Positions 22,086 through 34,291 of a DNA stretch of 64,000 nucleotides are shown here, in pieces (position 1 is the stretch's first letter; every line of letters starts with the position of its first letter). The translations under genes were made by a program, and so were the position numbers. The notes beneath the pieces are model-generated. The model was given only the letters and a program-made list of their open reading frames with translations. It was not told the DNA's origin and did not search any database. This DNA is from Macrolepiota albuminosa (lineage: Eukaryota; Basidiomycota; Agaricomycetes; Agaricales; Agaricaceae). Location: positions 4,016,183 to 4,080,182 of the forward strand of contig JAMWFC010000117.1 of NCBI GenBank assembly GCA_027475525.1, given 5' to 3'.

Positions 22086-22346
22086 GTTACATATCAAGGC
22101 CCAATTAGTTAAACAGTATTAGTAATAGCACAGCCACAAATGTGGTATATAATGGCAGCCTGTAAATAGAATATCTCCAGGCTAAACAATAGCAGTGTTC
22201 TTCTGACCTACACACCAAACCAACTGTAAGCTCTTTAGCAATGTCTGACCACTCAGTGAGCCTTGTTAGTCCCTTGCCTAACTCTTGCTTGCTTCTATGC
22301 CTGCTCAACTGTCACCAGTGCTTGCTGGCTCTGTAGAAGGAGTTCT
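22086..22346. repeat. Dispersed repeat R2, copy 1
   Basis: About 260 bp that matches the reverse complement of 35,865-36,122 (for example aattagttaaacagtatt here against aatattgtttaactaatt there). It is non-coding. Confidence 0.75.
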
Positions 22347-23164
22347 GCAGATGTTAAGCATTCACTTTACAACAGAGCTCTATTATTAGTCACTCAACCT
22401 CCTCATTAAATCTCCTACACTCAAGTGGTTCAAAAGAAGACATCCTAAGCATTGCACTGCATGCCATGATCACAACTGTCTACAAGCTAACTGCAAAAGT
22501 TCCAGAGACAGTAAGTTCTGTTCTTGCACAGGTCATGGCCCTGCACTACATTCAAGAAAGAAAGTCAAATTACAGTAATTCCTGTAGAAAAAGTAGTTGG
22601 AATATACACATACCAATATATGTACTCTGGAGTTCTTGATTAATTGACATGGCAAGATGATGTAAAAAGTTGGCAAAAAAGCAGTTCAAACCTCTACAGC
22701 ACATTCAAAATTATCAACAACATAACAGTTGAACCAAAAGACCATTTATTATGACCTAGACATACAGTAGCATTCTGTGTCACCCACAGGACAAACTTGA
22801 TTTCTTGAATCCATCCACAGACATATGTAGCACATGAGCCTTCCTCTTGAGCTGATATTGCTAGATTCTCTCATGGAATACTTGGCTGAAATCCCAGGTA
22901 ACCAGCCCTGCACGGGTGGTGAGGAGGTGGCTATGGTGCCGGTTACAACACTATACCAGGAAAAGACATAGTTTTTTTTTTGGAGGTAGCTTTCAGCAAC
23001 TAACAAATCAGACCCTTTCGGGGTTAATCCCTGCAAGACTCACGTGGCGTCTCACGTGACCGGATGACCACTTTCTGATCATCCGGTCCCTCAGAATTGC
23101 TTTGCATTTGGCCATCCTCAGTCATCACAATACTCATCTACGTATAGGAGAGTCGGATATAAAA
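22347..23164. other. Intergenic DNA upstream of the dehydrogenase gene
   Basis: About 820 bp. The left two thirds are AT-rich and repeat-like. The last 150 bp are more balanced and include an inverted pair (gtgaccggatgacca...tgatcatccggtcc, 23,058-23,091) about 75-105 bp before the ATG, a candidate control site. A 95-codon minus-strand ORF here has no support. Confidence 0.5.
23060..23091. promoter_or_regulatory. Inverted repeat in dehydrogenase promoter
   Basis: The half-sites ccggatgacca and tgatcatccgg form an imperfect palindrome (ccggatgA.../...TcATCCGG) of the size bound by dimeric regulators. It lies about 75-105 bp upstream of the ATG. Function is inferred from position only. Confidence 0.35.
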
Positions 23165-24684
23165 ATGACTTTCACGAAATTACCTAGGTTTACGAAGTCA
23201 TTGACAGTCAAGAAGGCCCCCGCTCAGAGTAATCCTGTCTACCACGAGGCAGTCATTGAACAAAAGCCTCTCCCTGCCTTGAAGAAGGGTGAAATACTTG
23301 TTAAAATTGGAGCAGCGGCATTCAACCACAGGGATGTGAGTGGAGCAAACCTAGTGTCAAAAAGGGTGAAATACTTGTTAAAATTGGAGCAGCGGCATTC
23401 AACCACAGGGATGTGAGTGGCAGCAAACCTAGTGTCAAAAGAATATTTAAAAGCGATCGAACAAGCCCCGTATCGCGTTTGGTAGTGTCTTCGGTGCAGA
23501 TGGAGCAGGTATTTGTGTACATCTCGATTTGTGTGAGGTTTTATGTTAATTATCGCTTCAACAGGCACAGTAGTGGCTGCTTATGAGCCCAAAGAACCCC
23601 TACTCAACCAACGTGTATTCCTTACGCCAAGTCGTGGGTGGGAGAAACATCCGGAGGGACCAGAATCCGAGTAAGTAATTCTTATTTGCATATCCACCAA
23701 ACGCTGATATCAACAGTTTCGGGATTCTGGGCGGCGTTGCATATCCAGCTCTTGGGACCTTCACTGAGTATGTTGTCGTCGAGAGAGATCAAGTAATTCC
23801 CACTCCAAAACACCTTACTGATGTCCAGATGGCTGCATGGCCACTTGGCGCTGTCACGGCCTGGCGGTGAATTATATTTTTGCTTGTAATCTTCTTGTAC
23901 TAAATCAAGAACGCATAGAGCTGCTGTTGTCAATGGGCTTGTGAGTTCTGGCCAGAACGTACTGATTACTGGGATAGGAGGAGGTGTCGCTCTTCTCGCA
24001 TTGCAAATGTGTCTTGCAAAAGGTGCCTCAGTCTACGTCACTAGCGGCAGCCAGGATAAGATCCAGAAGGCTATTGCCCTAGGTGCAAAGGGAGGCGTAA
24101 ACTACAAAGATAGTGGGTTCTTGCCTGATGCGTCTTCTTGCACTTTTCAAGACGTACATACACTCAGAGGAATGGCCTGCCCAGCTAGGCGCTCTACTTG
24201 GTAAAAACACAGAGTTGGATGTCGTCATTGATTCCGGAGGCGGCGAGATCATGATGCAAACGAACAAATTACTCAAACATGGAGGACGCGTTGTGTGCTA
24301 TGGAATGTACGATCGCAAATAATTTTCTGTTTGCGGTAGTTTATGGTTTATTTCTTACAGGACCGCTAACCCAAAAATTACCTTCACAATGCGTCAAGTT
24401 CTGAAGAACCAACGTCTCATTGGCATGTCGAAGTTTCCCTTACACGTCTTCCATTCCTCCTCATCGCTATAACCTCAGGTTCCACGATGGGATCGCACCA
24501 AGACCTTGTTGACGCCACTGACTTTATGGCCGAGCACAAAATTATTCCTGTCGTTTCACACGTCTTTGAAGGTCTTGAAGCTGCCGAACAAGGCTTTGAG
24601 ACGATGAAAAGAGGCGAGCAGTTTGGCAAAATTGTTGTCAAAATAGGTTCCGATATTGGAGGATCCCTGAAAGCAAAGCTATGA
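23165..24684 (+). CDS. Zinc-independent medium-chain dehydrogenase, quinone-oxidoreductase type
   Basis: Translation over about seven exons gives a medium-chain dehydrogenase/reductase. It starts MTFTKLPRFTKSLTVKKAP and continues with the GroES-like part (GEILVKIGAAAFNHRD, then IAFGSVFGADGAG, then TEYVVVERDQVIPTP). The Rossmann fold follows with its nucleotide loop GIGGGVALLALQMCLAKG (about 23,974-24,030), and then LGKNTELDVVIDSGGGE. The end is FGKIVVKIGSDIGG near the TGA at 24,682. No zinc-binding Cys cluster is seen, so NAD(P)H-dependent reduction of quinones or enones is the likely activity, probably cytosolic. Introns of about 45-60 nt follow GT-AG, for example after GPESE (23,672) and after VTAWR (23,869). 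The exon-1 end carries a 77-bp-period duplication (23,285-23,438, one indel) that breaks the frame and hides the expected residues after HRD. The exact substrate cannot be told. Confidence 0.85.
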
Positions 24685-25354
24685 GATCTTACATCACGGT
24701 TATAAGGTACTTTAATGGGTACAAGCCCTGTACTGATCGCGATGCGGGTGCGATTAACAAGAAGCTAAATTTATCTCTATATATATACCATATCATACAT
24801 TTATGACAGATGTCTAGAGACAAGGTAATCAACCGGTACAGGGGTTTAAAGGAAGGCTTGGCTGTCTCAAAAAGGTTTGGACGTATCGATGGTTTCACGG
24901 TTGATAAGTAACTTCAAAGTCCAAAGTACAAAAGATATTATAACTATAGTCCAAGAATCCAATTAAAAGTCTAGAAAGATATGTAATGACAATATCAGGA
25001 AAGTACAAAAGATATTATAACTATAGTCCAAGAATCCAATTAAAAGTCTAGAAAGATATGTAATGACAATATCAGGAAATATTTGTCCTCAAAAACATAA
25101 TGTACTTGATGAATGATGTGATGTGTTTAGAGATTGCTGCGACTTGATCAGTTCATATCAATAATGACGGCAAGGCGTGCACGACTAAGCGCTGCAATCA
25201 GCGTAACGCTCAGGAGTTGCACCGCACCAGGCACCTTCGGATCGGGGAGATACGAGTATGGCGGAAATGAAACGGTGTAGAAAATCGTAAGAGCCGTCAG
25301 GGACTATTAGCCACATAACGGTAGGACGGATAGCTAGATAAGGTTGTTAACCCT
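24685..25354. other. Convergent intergenic region
   Basis: This is the 3' side of both neighbouring genes. A 77-bp tandem duplication lies at 24,923-25,079. I see no gene. Confidence 0.6.
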
Positions 25355-28300
25355 CTAGTACGAGAAGATCATTAACCATGGGTTCAGGACGATCTATCAA
25401 TGCAGCGAAGAAGAGAGAGACATCGGTCAGTACCCGATCTTCACGGATATGATAGGTACGTCTTACCGGCATGAGAATATGGCATCCAACACAGAGAGAC
25501 AGGGGGATGATAAGGGCCCAGTTGTAGCCTGCAATCTGCCACTCGAAGGGTACGGCACTCGTGGTGAAGACGATCATCATGGCGATGCATGCAAAACAGA
25601 TGATAAACGAGAGCTTGAAACGCTGCCAGATGCGGGGGACTAGAAGACAGATGACATTATTAGGCTTTAAACGGCGAGCAGGGGGAGGGACAGAATGTAA
25701 TATTAAGGAGTGACTGACCTTCGATCCAGAAGGTGGAACGCTCGACTTCCTTGACCGTGGAACCCCATGTCCTGCAAGCACGGGTGTGATAAGAAGACGG
25801 CTCCCGGAAGACGTTAGATATCTGCGGATGTACTTACATATCGTAAGAGAACATGTGTGCCAACACCGCCGTCGAAAGATGGATACTAAGACCACCAAAG
25901 AAGAAGACGCTAGGTCCACGTTATCGCCAGTTAGGTGGGTCACAAAAGGTTAGAAAGTGCACACACAAGAACGGTACCCATCGCAAGTTCTCGAACATGG
26001 CGCCCGCTAAGCTCCGATAACCGATACGGTATTCGAGAAGCGTAAAGCCGAGATTTCCAAGGCCTGGGAAGATAACTACACATGCGAGGAGTATCTCAAA
26101 AGAATGGAGGTAGAATCGGTCGAGTTGTGGTGCAAGTCCAAGGAGGAGGTAATTGATGATAGATCCGACTGTAGCTGCAGCAATTCCGTCTGAATATTTG
26201 GTTGAGAAACACATAATTAATCTTGGTTTCAAACAGGAGACTCACAGTATGAAAACATGTCTAAAAATCGCAGGGAATGCTCAACTATATGCCCAGAAAA
26301 GTTCAAGAGGGACTTACACGACATCATACCGATTTTGTAATGGACGGGAGCCTTGGACCAAACGAAACCACGTAGCTGAGAGCTGATAGGCCCTTTTTTC
26401 CACCACTTGATTATCGGATTGAAAATGATCTCATTACATCCTAGAAAAAATCTCTCAGCTTCCAGGGGGTAAAGACGTAGTAACCCAACTAACCATAGGC
26501 ATACTTCTGCCACCGCGCGAGCTCATCCTGAATCGTAAGCGACACACCCTCCTTGAACCCGCCCTCAGAATACGTCGCCCACCGAAGCGTATACTGCTTC
26601 AACAGCAACCTCAGCGCCAAATCGAAATCCTCACTAACATTCGCCTCGCTCCACTGCTTCTTCTTCCCATCGACAGTGTCAACGAACGCCGCGTCCTGAA
26701 CCGCACTCCACCTCAAAAACGCATTGTGTCCAACGAAGGGAGCGACCTCGCCGTTCGCACACCCGAGGGAGATGCACCGGTTTATGCGGCGCGTGAAATG
26801 CGTGATGCCGTTCTCGAAGTAATGGTGCGCGACTTGCATTACGTCGGATTCGTGCTGGATGATGGCGACGTCTGGACTCTCAAACATCTCGCGTGCGGCG
26901 TCGCGGAAGCAGTCCTGAAGAGGTTAGGGTGGGTTAGTTGCAGGTTCTAGTTATCAGGAGGTTCCATTTCTCGCGGCTAGTCGAGAGAAGGGACGAAAAG
27001 GTACCACGTACCTCGGGGACGATGGTGTCGGAGTCAACGATGAGAATAATTTCGCCGATACGTATGGATTTGCCATTGGAACACCAAGGTTTGAATCGGT
27101 TGCCGGATTCTTCAAAGACCTCTTGCGCGGCCATACGCATCGCCTTGTCCTCGAGGCTGTCATTCTGGTCTTCCTCTACGCCGTCGGCTATCAATTGCGC
27201 AAGGAACTTCTCCAGTCTCAATGAGATTGCTAAATGAAGTGAGACATGAATTGTAACTCGATTATATGAACGGGTTTCATACCAAGGCCGTAGTTCATGC
27301 TATGGAGGAACCGGAATCAGATGGTGCCTCGAAGGGAATGAATGAACATACTTTGAGGCTTTCTTGAACTTTCCAGCGCGCTTGAACCCGTCTGGGGCGC
27401 TTGAATGTCCAGGGCGAGCGACCCAGCCAATATTATGATTGGCATAGAACCCAATACGCTCTGTACGATCTTTCTCACTCAGAAGCTGCAGACCATCATC
27501 ACAGATGAAGATGGCGGAAGTCCCGCCTTGACGTGCATATGTCTGCATAGCCTTTTTGATTGAGAAAACCGAGGGGGCTCTGTTAAGATGGCGGAAGTCC
27601 CGCCTTGACGTGCATATGTCTGCATAGCCTTTTTGATTGAGAAAACCGAGGGGGCTCTGTTTATACGTCAGTCATCGACCGGAACGGAAACAGAGTGGGG
27701 CAGGAGGGGCATACATGACAAGCTCGAGAGACTCTTTGTACACTGGCATTTGGATCGTAATGTGCGGGAGGTTGTTGTCGACCTCTGGTTGGCTTTGGCT
27801 TGATAGCGGAGTAGTACATTGAGTTTTCATGGTACTGCTTGACCGGGCCGAGACTAGGTATCATGTTAGCTTTGGACGATAGACAGTAGAAGGAGAAGAC
27901 GGACACGAGGGATAGATTACCGACGAGTTGAAGGCAGAAGAACTGGAGGCGGGACGTCAGGATCGATTACAATGAAAGGAGAATGGGATTAACGTACAAT
28001 GGAAATGCAATAGATGACCGGAAGAGTCGCGATCAGTGCAACCTACGCAGGTCTCCATCCATGCCCATTCGTTAAGGAGCACACTTATACCACCCGTCAT
28101 GAATCTGAACAAAAACATTAGAAGGGGACGAAAACTAGAGTCAAAAGGAACAAACGCACACATCGCCAGTCCAGCACCGCAGCCTGTAGAATGGGCCAAA
28201 CAGCATCAACTTCCTCTCCTTCCTCTGTCCGCCCTTCTCAACATCGTCTGCGTCCGGCTGAGCCTCCCTCGTCTTTGGCTGCAGCTTCCAGCTGAACCAG

Positions 28301-29273
28301 CTGCTCTTCTTTTCCGGTTGAGGTGCGGGGGGCTTCTCTGGCTTTGCCTCAGGAGTCTTTTCGTTGAGCGCTATCTCTGACCCGGCGGAAGAGGTCTCTG
28401 GAGTGGTTGAAATCGCAATGGATGGAGGAGCGGATTTGCGGGCCACTCTGCGAGTACGCCAGATGTGCTTGATGAGTTTCTCGTCAAAGTCTTTACACAG
28501 TGGAATCATGGATTCAAGTGCGTAACTCCATAGGATGAGACAACTTTCGTCGCGCTACGGGAATAATCATTATACAGTGGAATCATGGATTCAAGTGCGT
28601 AACTCCATAGGATGAGACAACTTTCGTCGCGCTACGGGAATAATCATTATGGCAAGAAGAAATAAAGCAACATTAAAAAAGATGGGAGAACATACGATAA
28701 ATGCGCCACATTGATCCTTTTCGGCCTGGGGCAGGTACTCGATGCTGTCAAGAATCTGGATGCGGGTACCCTGGTCAATGTAGATCGAATTCTCTTCGGG
28801 TTCACTAAAGGTAAAGTAAAATTAGCACAAAACGTCAGGTGACCACTGAATATCTTTAGAAAACGACAGACACTTTTGCCAAAGCAGCAACTACAGCTGA
28901 GGAGCGCAATTTTACAGCGACGACTGGGTTGAGACCGCGTACGGCGGCTTCGAACGGTATGAGAGTCTGATTCTCGTAGGGAAAGACACGAAATAAGCCT
29001 TTGTCGGCGCGCAGACAGACACCAGTGGAAACGACGTCCTCGGTGGGCATGAACCAGTTGTTGGCCATTGTGCTTTCGTCTGTGAATAGGCTTAGACACC
29101 AGTGGAAACGACGTCCTCGGTGGGCATGAACCAGTTGTTGGCCATTGTGCTTTCGTCTGTGAATAGGCTTGATCAGGAAAAGTCAGGTTCCTGAAGTGTA
29201 AGGCCGCACATATCTTGTGCAACCATGCGTCGTAATGATCATAGTCGCTGTTGTGGAGAACGATGGCCGACAT
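25355..29273 (-). CDS. Polytopic family-2 glycosyltransferase (cellulose/chitin-synthase-like)
   Basis: A multi-exon minus-strand gene. It begins MSAIVLHNSDYDHYDAWLHK and then has TGVCLRADKGLFRVFPYE, SIYIDQGTRIQILDSIEYLP, LWSYALESMIPLCKDFDEKL, a Ser/Pro/Lys-rich linker and two or more membrane segments (about 27,900-28,180). The GT2 core has DNNLPHITIQMPVYKESLE, the metal-binding DSD in LIVDSDTIVPE (about 27,030), SEDFDLALRLLLKQYTLRW with the catalytic Asp, and ELARWQKYAYG in the place of QxxRW (about 26,510). Several membrane helices follow, and the end is MPIVLNPWLMIFSY. Such enzymes polymerise and export a cell-surface polysaccharide from a UDP-sugar at the plasma membrane; the sugar is not evident. 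Duplications of 77 bp at 27,508, 28,497 and 29,017 break three exons, and an apparent one-base shift lies near 27,785. It is divergent from the KRE6/SKN1-like gene, 849 bp away. Confidence 0.85.
27508..27661. repeat. 77-bp tandem duplication in glycosyltransferase gene
   Basis: 27,508-27,584 recurs at 27,585-27,661. The copy carries coding sequence upstream of the QTYARQGGTSAIFICDDG exon, so the duplication creates a false break. Confidence 0.9.
28497..28650. repeat. 77-bp tandem duplication in glycosyltransferase gene
   Basis: 28,497-28,573 recurs at 28,574-28,650. Merging the copies gives the continuous exon reading LILWSYALESMIPLCKDF. Confidence 0.9.
29017..29170. repeat. 77-bp tandem duplication in glycosyltransferase gene
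   Basis: 29,017-29,093 recurs at 29,094-29,170 and duplicates the exon part NNWFMPTEDVVSTGV. Confidence 0.9.
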
Positions 29274-30122
29274 CTCGAAGAGTTAGGGAAATAATTGAAG
29301 AAGGGAAAGATGGAGGAAGCGCCAGATTAAACCGCAAGTACCGGTATGGGGGAAGAAAGTAAAGGCAGGGTATCTTGAGGTCAGCATTGTATTCTTATAG
29401 TTCATGGCCGTAAGGATGCAAATCTGCCAACACCGCAACGGACAGAATCTCGGCCAAGTCTGGCAGTGTCGCAATTTGTCACGATCAGTCACATCAACGT
29501 GACTGATAAATAAATGGGAAAAGATTCCAGCTTGACAGTATCGTTCTCTCAAGCTTATCAGTCTAGTCCAGCTATTACGGAGCTTGTGTGAAGCAGCCCT
29601 TGGGCCGACATATACTGGTGCCTCGCTTTGACAGGATCTCCTGCAAGTACGGGCCTCTGAGGGCCAAACTTACGAGCGCCGCATGGGTTGTATATAGAAG
29701 CTTCAATTGACGTACAAATGAACAAGGTTGATGAATTGCCTATGCTCCAAGTTGACCGGACAAACGGCCGATAAGTCTCCCTGATTCCGTCGAAGGCGAG
29801 GGGCGGTGATGTCTATTATACACAAGACTTACGCGGAAAGTAATTGACAGGGTGAATGTTGCTCTCAGATCATCTCCGGGCAATCTTTTACCAAGCTATG
29901 CTATTCCTGAAACACATCAACTTTGGAACAACATGCCGTATAAGTAAGTCGGTCGAAGGCCTCGTTCGCGCGGACGGAAGCCGGTCAAAAAAAGAAGCCT
30001 TTCACCGGCTTGCCTGCATTAGTGCCTTAGCTTTGCGCCGCCAGTGCTTTGCCTGTCACCCCTATGACATCGATTGATTCAACAAAAGGTCGTATATAAC
30101 TGCCATCGCATTTGTGATTTGG
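29274..30122. promoter_or_regulatory. Shared divergent promoter region
   Basis: 849 bp between the start codons of the glycosyltransferase (-) and the KRE6/SKN1-like gene (+). A tatataac stretch at about 30,093 lies some 30 bp before the plus-strand ATG. Both genes act in cell-surface polysaccharide synthesis, so shared control is plausible but inferred. Confidence 0.5.
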
Positions 30123-32182
30123 ATGTCAACAGCAGTTCCAATCGCTTCAATGTCGACGCCATCTAGCGCCGCGCCATCTCCATCCTCGACTCCTAAGGTC
30201 TCATACGACCCCTTCGCCACCCCAACATCCTCCCGCCCCCCATCCCGTCCACAGACCACCAACTCCTCTGTATCCGACCCAGCTGGCCCTAGTTCTCCCA
30301 TCCCACGCGGAATCCTCATCCTGCCCACCGCAAATGTATCAGCCAGGTTCTCCGCTGCCGCCGCCTCGGGCTACAGCATCCGTCCTGCATCCTCTGCTGC
30401 AACGCCTTTGAAAAAGCTCCCCCGCATGCGCTCGTACATGTTACCCGAAGGTCAGGAAGTCCCAAAGCCATGGACAGAAAATCCGTCCTCCCGTCATTCC
30501 ATCGCGTATTACCTCACGTATTTCATGATTTTTATTGCCACCGCGGGTGGCGCGGTCCAAATGTATTTCTCGTTCAAGGATGTTCAGCTCGATCATAAGC
30601 CTTTGTGTATCGTCCTCGATGAGAACTTCGATAACCCCGATAAGGTATTCGGTCCGAATGGTACTTTCTTCCGTGAAGTAAATATGAATGGCTTCGGGTA
30701 CGTCCATCGACCTTCTTATCCCGAACGAAACATAATGAAACGTGTACAATAGAACCGGCGAGTTCGAGATGACGACCTCATCAACGAACAATTCTTTTGT
30801 TCAAGATGGAATGCTCCACATCGTTCCAACTTTAACATCAGACAATATAGGATCTGATGCCGTCTTCAATGGAACCATCTACAACATCACCGATTGCACC
30901 TTCAACCTCACGCAGCCAAACAATGGGTTTATCTGGCGTAACGGGCAGTTTGTCTTTGATACGGACGGCTATACGCGATCATGCAGCACGGTCTCTAATG
31001 CAACCGCAAGGACTGTGATCAACCCCGTACAGAGCGCACGTATTTCCACACGGTTTAGTGCGAGTATAAGATATGGGAAAGTTGAAGTCAGGGCGAAGAT
31101 GCCGAGCGGGTATGTATTTTTCACTTTGATTCCGGCTGTTTTTCTCCTGACTCCAGTACTCTTTAGTGATTGGGTCAATCTATTTTTTCCGCAGGTTGAT
31201 TCAGAAGTTCTGATATCATAAAATAGATGTGGCCTGCCATATGGATGCTTCCCAAAGATTCAGTTTATGGACCTTGGCCATTAAGTGGTTCGTATCTAAA
31301 TTTGAATACGTTTCAACTTATTTACTCAGTTCCGCTTTTTTATAGGTGAAATAGACATTGTCGAATCTCGTGGGAACGGAATACGTTACACCGCTCGGTG
31401 AGCATTCTTCTCCTTTACGAAAGCAATTTAATGATCTTCTACCACGACTCCAGCGGCGCAAACTACGTCCAAGGTTCACTTAATTGGGGTCCAGCAGAGG
31501 GGCTAGACGGCGTCGACAAGAGCTATTCCTGGTGGTCCGACAAGCGCAAGCCATTCAGTGACGACTTCCACACATACTCGCTCGAATGGACAGACTCATT
31601 CCTGTACGTCACCGGTTCACCTTTTGCCGAAAGGATCGGCTGACAAATTCGGGCGGCTAGACGAATCTCCGTCGACACGCGCCTTCACACGTTACTCGAT
31701 ATGCGTTTCAATCAGCCTTTCTTTCAGCGGGGCGACTTCCCCCAGGTTATTTTTAACGGTTCTTCCCTCGTTGCGTTGCAGAACCCTTGGATCAACGGTA
31801 CCAATGCCACACCATTCGATCAGGGTGCGTCTATTTCTAAACGAATACACGTATGTACATACAAGGCTGCCGTGCTGATCACCCGAGAACTCTAGAATTC
31901 TATCTCATTATGAACGTCGCGGTAGGATCGACGAACGGCTGGTTCCCTGAAGGCCAAGGGAAGAAGCCGTGGCTTGACCACGCGCAGAACCCTATGCTCG
32001 ACTTCGCGAAGGCGGAGAGCCAGTGGTACCCCACATGGCCTTCCAATGCTTTTGATAGAGGAATGGTAGTGTACGTCTCACTCTTTCATTTTTTACCCCG
32101 CCCTTTCTTTATTCCGGGACTGAACTAAACCAATTCGTATAGGGATTACGTCAAGATGTGGAAGCACTGCGATGGAAGTTGA
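30123..32182 (+). CDS. KRE6/SKN1-type beta-glucan synthesis protein (GH16 fold)
   Basis: This is a type II membrane protein of the KRE6/SKN1 family (beta-1,6-glucan assembly, secretory pathway). The ATG at 30,123 is the first one in frame. A Ser/Pro-rich cytosolic tail (residues 1-120) is followed by one membrane helix (about 127-149, YYLTYFMIFIATAGG), then the lumenal GH16-like domain: LDENFDNPDKVFGPNG, NGQFVFDTDGYTRSCSTV, SARISTRFSASIRYGKVEVR, WPAIWMLPKDSVYGPWPLSG, the catalytic signature EIDIVESRGNG (about 31,348-31,380), VQGSLNWGP, and the end DYVKMWKHCDGS. About nine exons with 45-60-nt introns are needed: 30,123-30,698; about 30,753-31,109; a 7-nt microexon 31,167-31,173; 31,227-31,287; 31,346-31,397; 31,454-about 31,602; then three more to 32,182. 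No break is seen. Family assignment is strong; the enzymatic role of these proteins is still debated. Confidence 0.93.
31167..31173 (+). CDS. 7-nt microexon of the KRE6/SKN1-like gene
   Basis: Exon 2 ends with the codon part gg at 31,109 before gtatgt. The bases tgattgg (31,167-31,173) sit between an upstream ag and a downstream gt. The next exon starts atgtggcctgcc at 31,227. Joined, they read S-G-D-W-M-W-P-A, the conserved motif of this family, in frame. The two introns would be 57 and 53 nt, like the others in this gene. Confidence 0.75.
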
Positions 32183-33841
32183 AATATATCAAATCAAATA
32201 TGTGAAACTTTATTGGATTGATTTGAGATTGCTGTTTTGGACACCATCATCATCCATATACTTACTTCATATAGACTTCTTGGGCCTGCGCTTTCCCTGC
32301 GCTTGTCCCCGCTAATACACCGTGCGTTCGTCGAACAATTAACACTTCACTATCATCATTGGACGTCCTCTCACATACACATACATCCTTAAATAATTGT
32401 TCAGACAAGTACCATATCCATCTAGCCACAGTTTTCTTGCTTACACCTTTGTACATACTTGACGCTACCTACATATCATATACTCGAGGGTTAATTGATA
32501 TTGTGTATACGAGAGTTTCCATCACAACAGATGAGGCTTCGAGGTACGATTTCGAGTTGGCGCATGTTCTCGTTATTCTCAGGTCTGCGGTGACCTGCCC
32601 GATTCGGATGAATGCAGGGGACATATCGCCGCACATATCTCCGTGAGTGCTTTTAGAGAATGGGGAAATCTTTCTAAAATTCGGATGAATGCAGGGGACA
32701 TATCGCCGCACATATCTCCGTGAGTGCTTTTAGAGAATGGGGAAATCTTTCTAAAGGGGAAACTCGACTCAGTCGATAATTGCGGCCAGGTTCGCGTCAG
32801 ACAGATGTTTGAATATAGTTGTTACTGCGGTGGTGAATCGACTGATTCAGATTAATTCAAAGGACATACTTAGTGTCGCACGTCAATCATATCAGTAGGC
32901 CCTTTGAGAAAGTGGAAAAATGAGGAAATTGAATACAACTAGGCGACTAGGCTGTGCTCGGTTGTCATCGACCTCCAATACAACGAGATGATCGCACGAC
33001 ACCAACGCCTACATCACGTACGTGTTATCTTCGTGGCATCGGGTTTAAGAGGGACATCACAGTCAAACAAAAGCAGAATACTCACTTAGCCTTTGCGCAT
33101 TGTGCCTCGTCTGGGAAAGGCTAGACCTGATTTACTCATGTTCTCGCAGGAATCGAGGTTGTAGCTAGATGGAACCATAGAAACATTTTCAGATTACAGT
33201 TGACAGTTAGATGGTCAGCTTTCGAGAATGTGTACGAGGTAGATCAGGAGTTATGTGGATAGAATGATCTAGGAGAGCCCTGGCTGGATCCACATCAGCT
33301 GAGATGATAACTTGTAGTCGAAATCCCTATGTGTCCAGGACCTAAGTAATGATACAGAGACTACATTCAAGGGCCCCAGCGTCCTCGCGCTCTCGCGCTC
33401 GTACATAGGTAGCTGGAAGAAGAGTCGAGATACATACTTCCATCTAGGCTCTCGTTCTCGCCCGTTTCGTTCGTCAATCTGTTGATGGCATCTCGCCCTA
33501 TATCTGCCAATGTATATGAGACTTATTTGGCCAAGATGGTCGATATATCGACTTCTTCTTTCTCACAAAAGACACACTACGAATGGAACTTGAAAGAAGC
33601 CTTATCACGAAGCACGTTTTCTTGATACCGGCCCGTGAAAGTGTTGCGTTTATCCATAATCTTCGGCGGCATGATCCCATGTAATCTTTGATAGTCCCTC
33701 GAACATTTTTTTACAGTGCATTGACAGTTCCCTACTATCAAGACAGATTCAAGTGACTGGTCTCCTTAGGCAACCACCATCATTATCATCACTTACTATT
33801 CCACCCCTTTAGCTTGGATTCCCTGAGTCGGATGTCACAAA
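32183..33841. other. Intergenic region right of the gene island
   Basis: About 1.66 kb of balanced composition without a recognisable ORF. A 77-bp tandem duplication lies at 32,602-32,755. It ends where the AT-rich repeat zone starts. Confidence 0.6.
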
Positions 33842-34272
33842 CACTGGGTGCAAAAAATGATATTTTTTTGGCAAAACAATGTAAAAACACTGCAACAATA
33901 ATCCAATTAATTTTATCTGGCAAAAATATAGAAAAAATATTGTAACCAAACTTTGAATGATACTTCATCTGATGCTCTCAAATGCATTGGAGAGGACTAT
34001 ATTGGTCATTCTTGAGCCTAAGGACCAGAGTAAATGATACTTCATCTGATGCTCTCAAATGCATTGGAGAGGACTATATTGGTCATTCTTGAGCCTAAGG
34101 ACCAGAGTAAACCTCCTGTGGCAATTTGTTTTCTTATTCTTTCAACTTCAGTTAAAATATTTTTTCTATAGTTTTGACAGAAATATACAAATAAAATTCT
34201 GAAATTACTTGGATTATTTTTACTGTGTTTTTACATTATTTTGCAAAAGAATATCATTCCCTGCATCCAGTG
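33842..34272. mobile_element. CACTA-like miniature inverted-repeat element, copy 1
   Basis: It starts cactgggtgcaaaaaatg and ends with the reverse-complementary ...ctgcatccagtg. The inverted termini extend over about 60 bp (ggcaaaacaatgtaaaaaca against tgtttttacattattttgc). It is flanked by aaa on both sides, a possible 3-bp target duplication. There is no ORF. A 77-bp tandem duplication (33,956-34,109) inflates its length from about 354 to 431 bp. Confidence 0.75.
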
Positions 34273-34291
34273 AAAGGCATCACACCTTCTT

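Noticed and set aside
22749..23036. A 95-codon minus-strand ORF upstream of the dehydrogenase
   Set aside because: No motif, atypical composition, and it lies in repeat-like DNA. I see no support for a gene.
33498..33680. A 60-codon minus-strand ORF right of the KRE6/SKN1-like gene
   Set aside because: Too short, no recognisable motif, no sign of introns or conserved neighbours.
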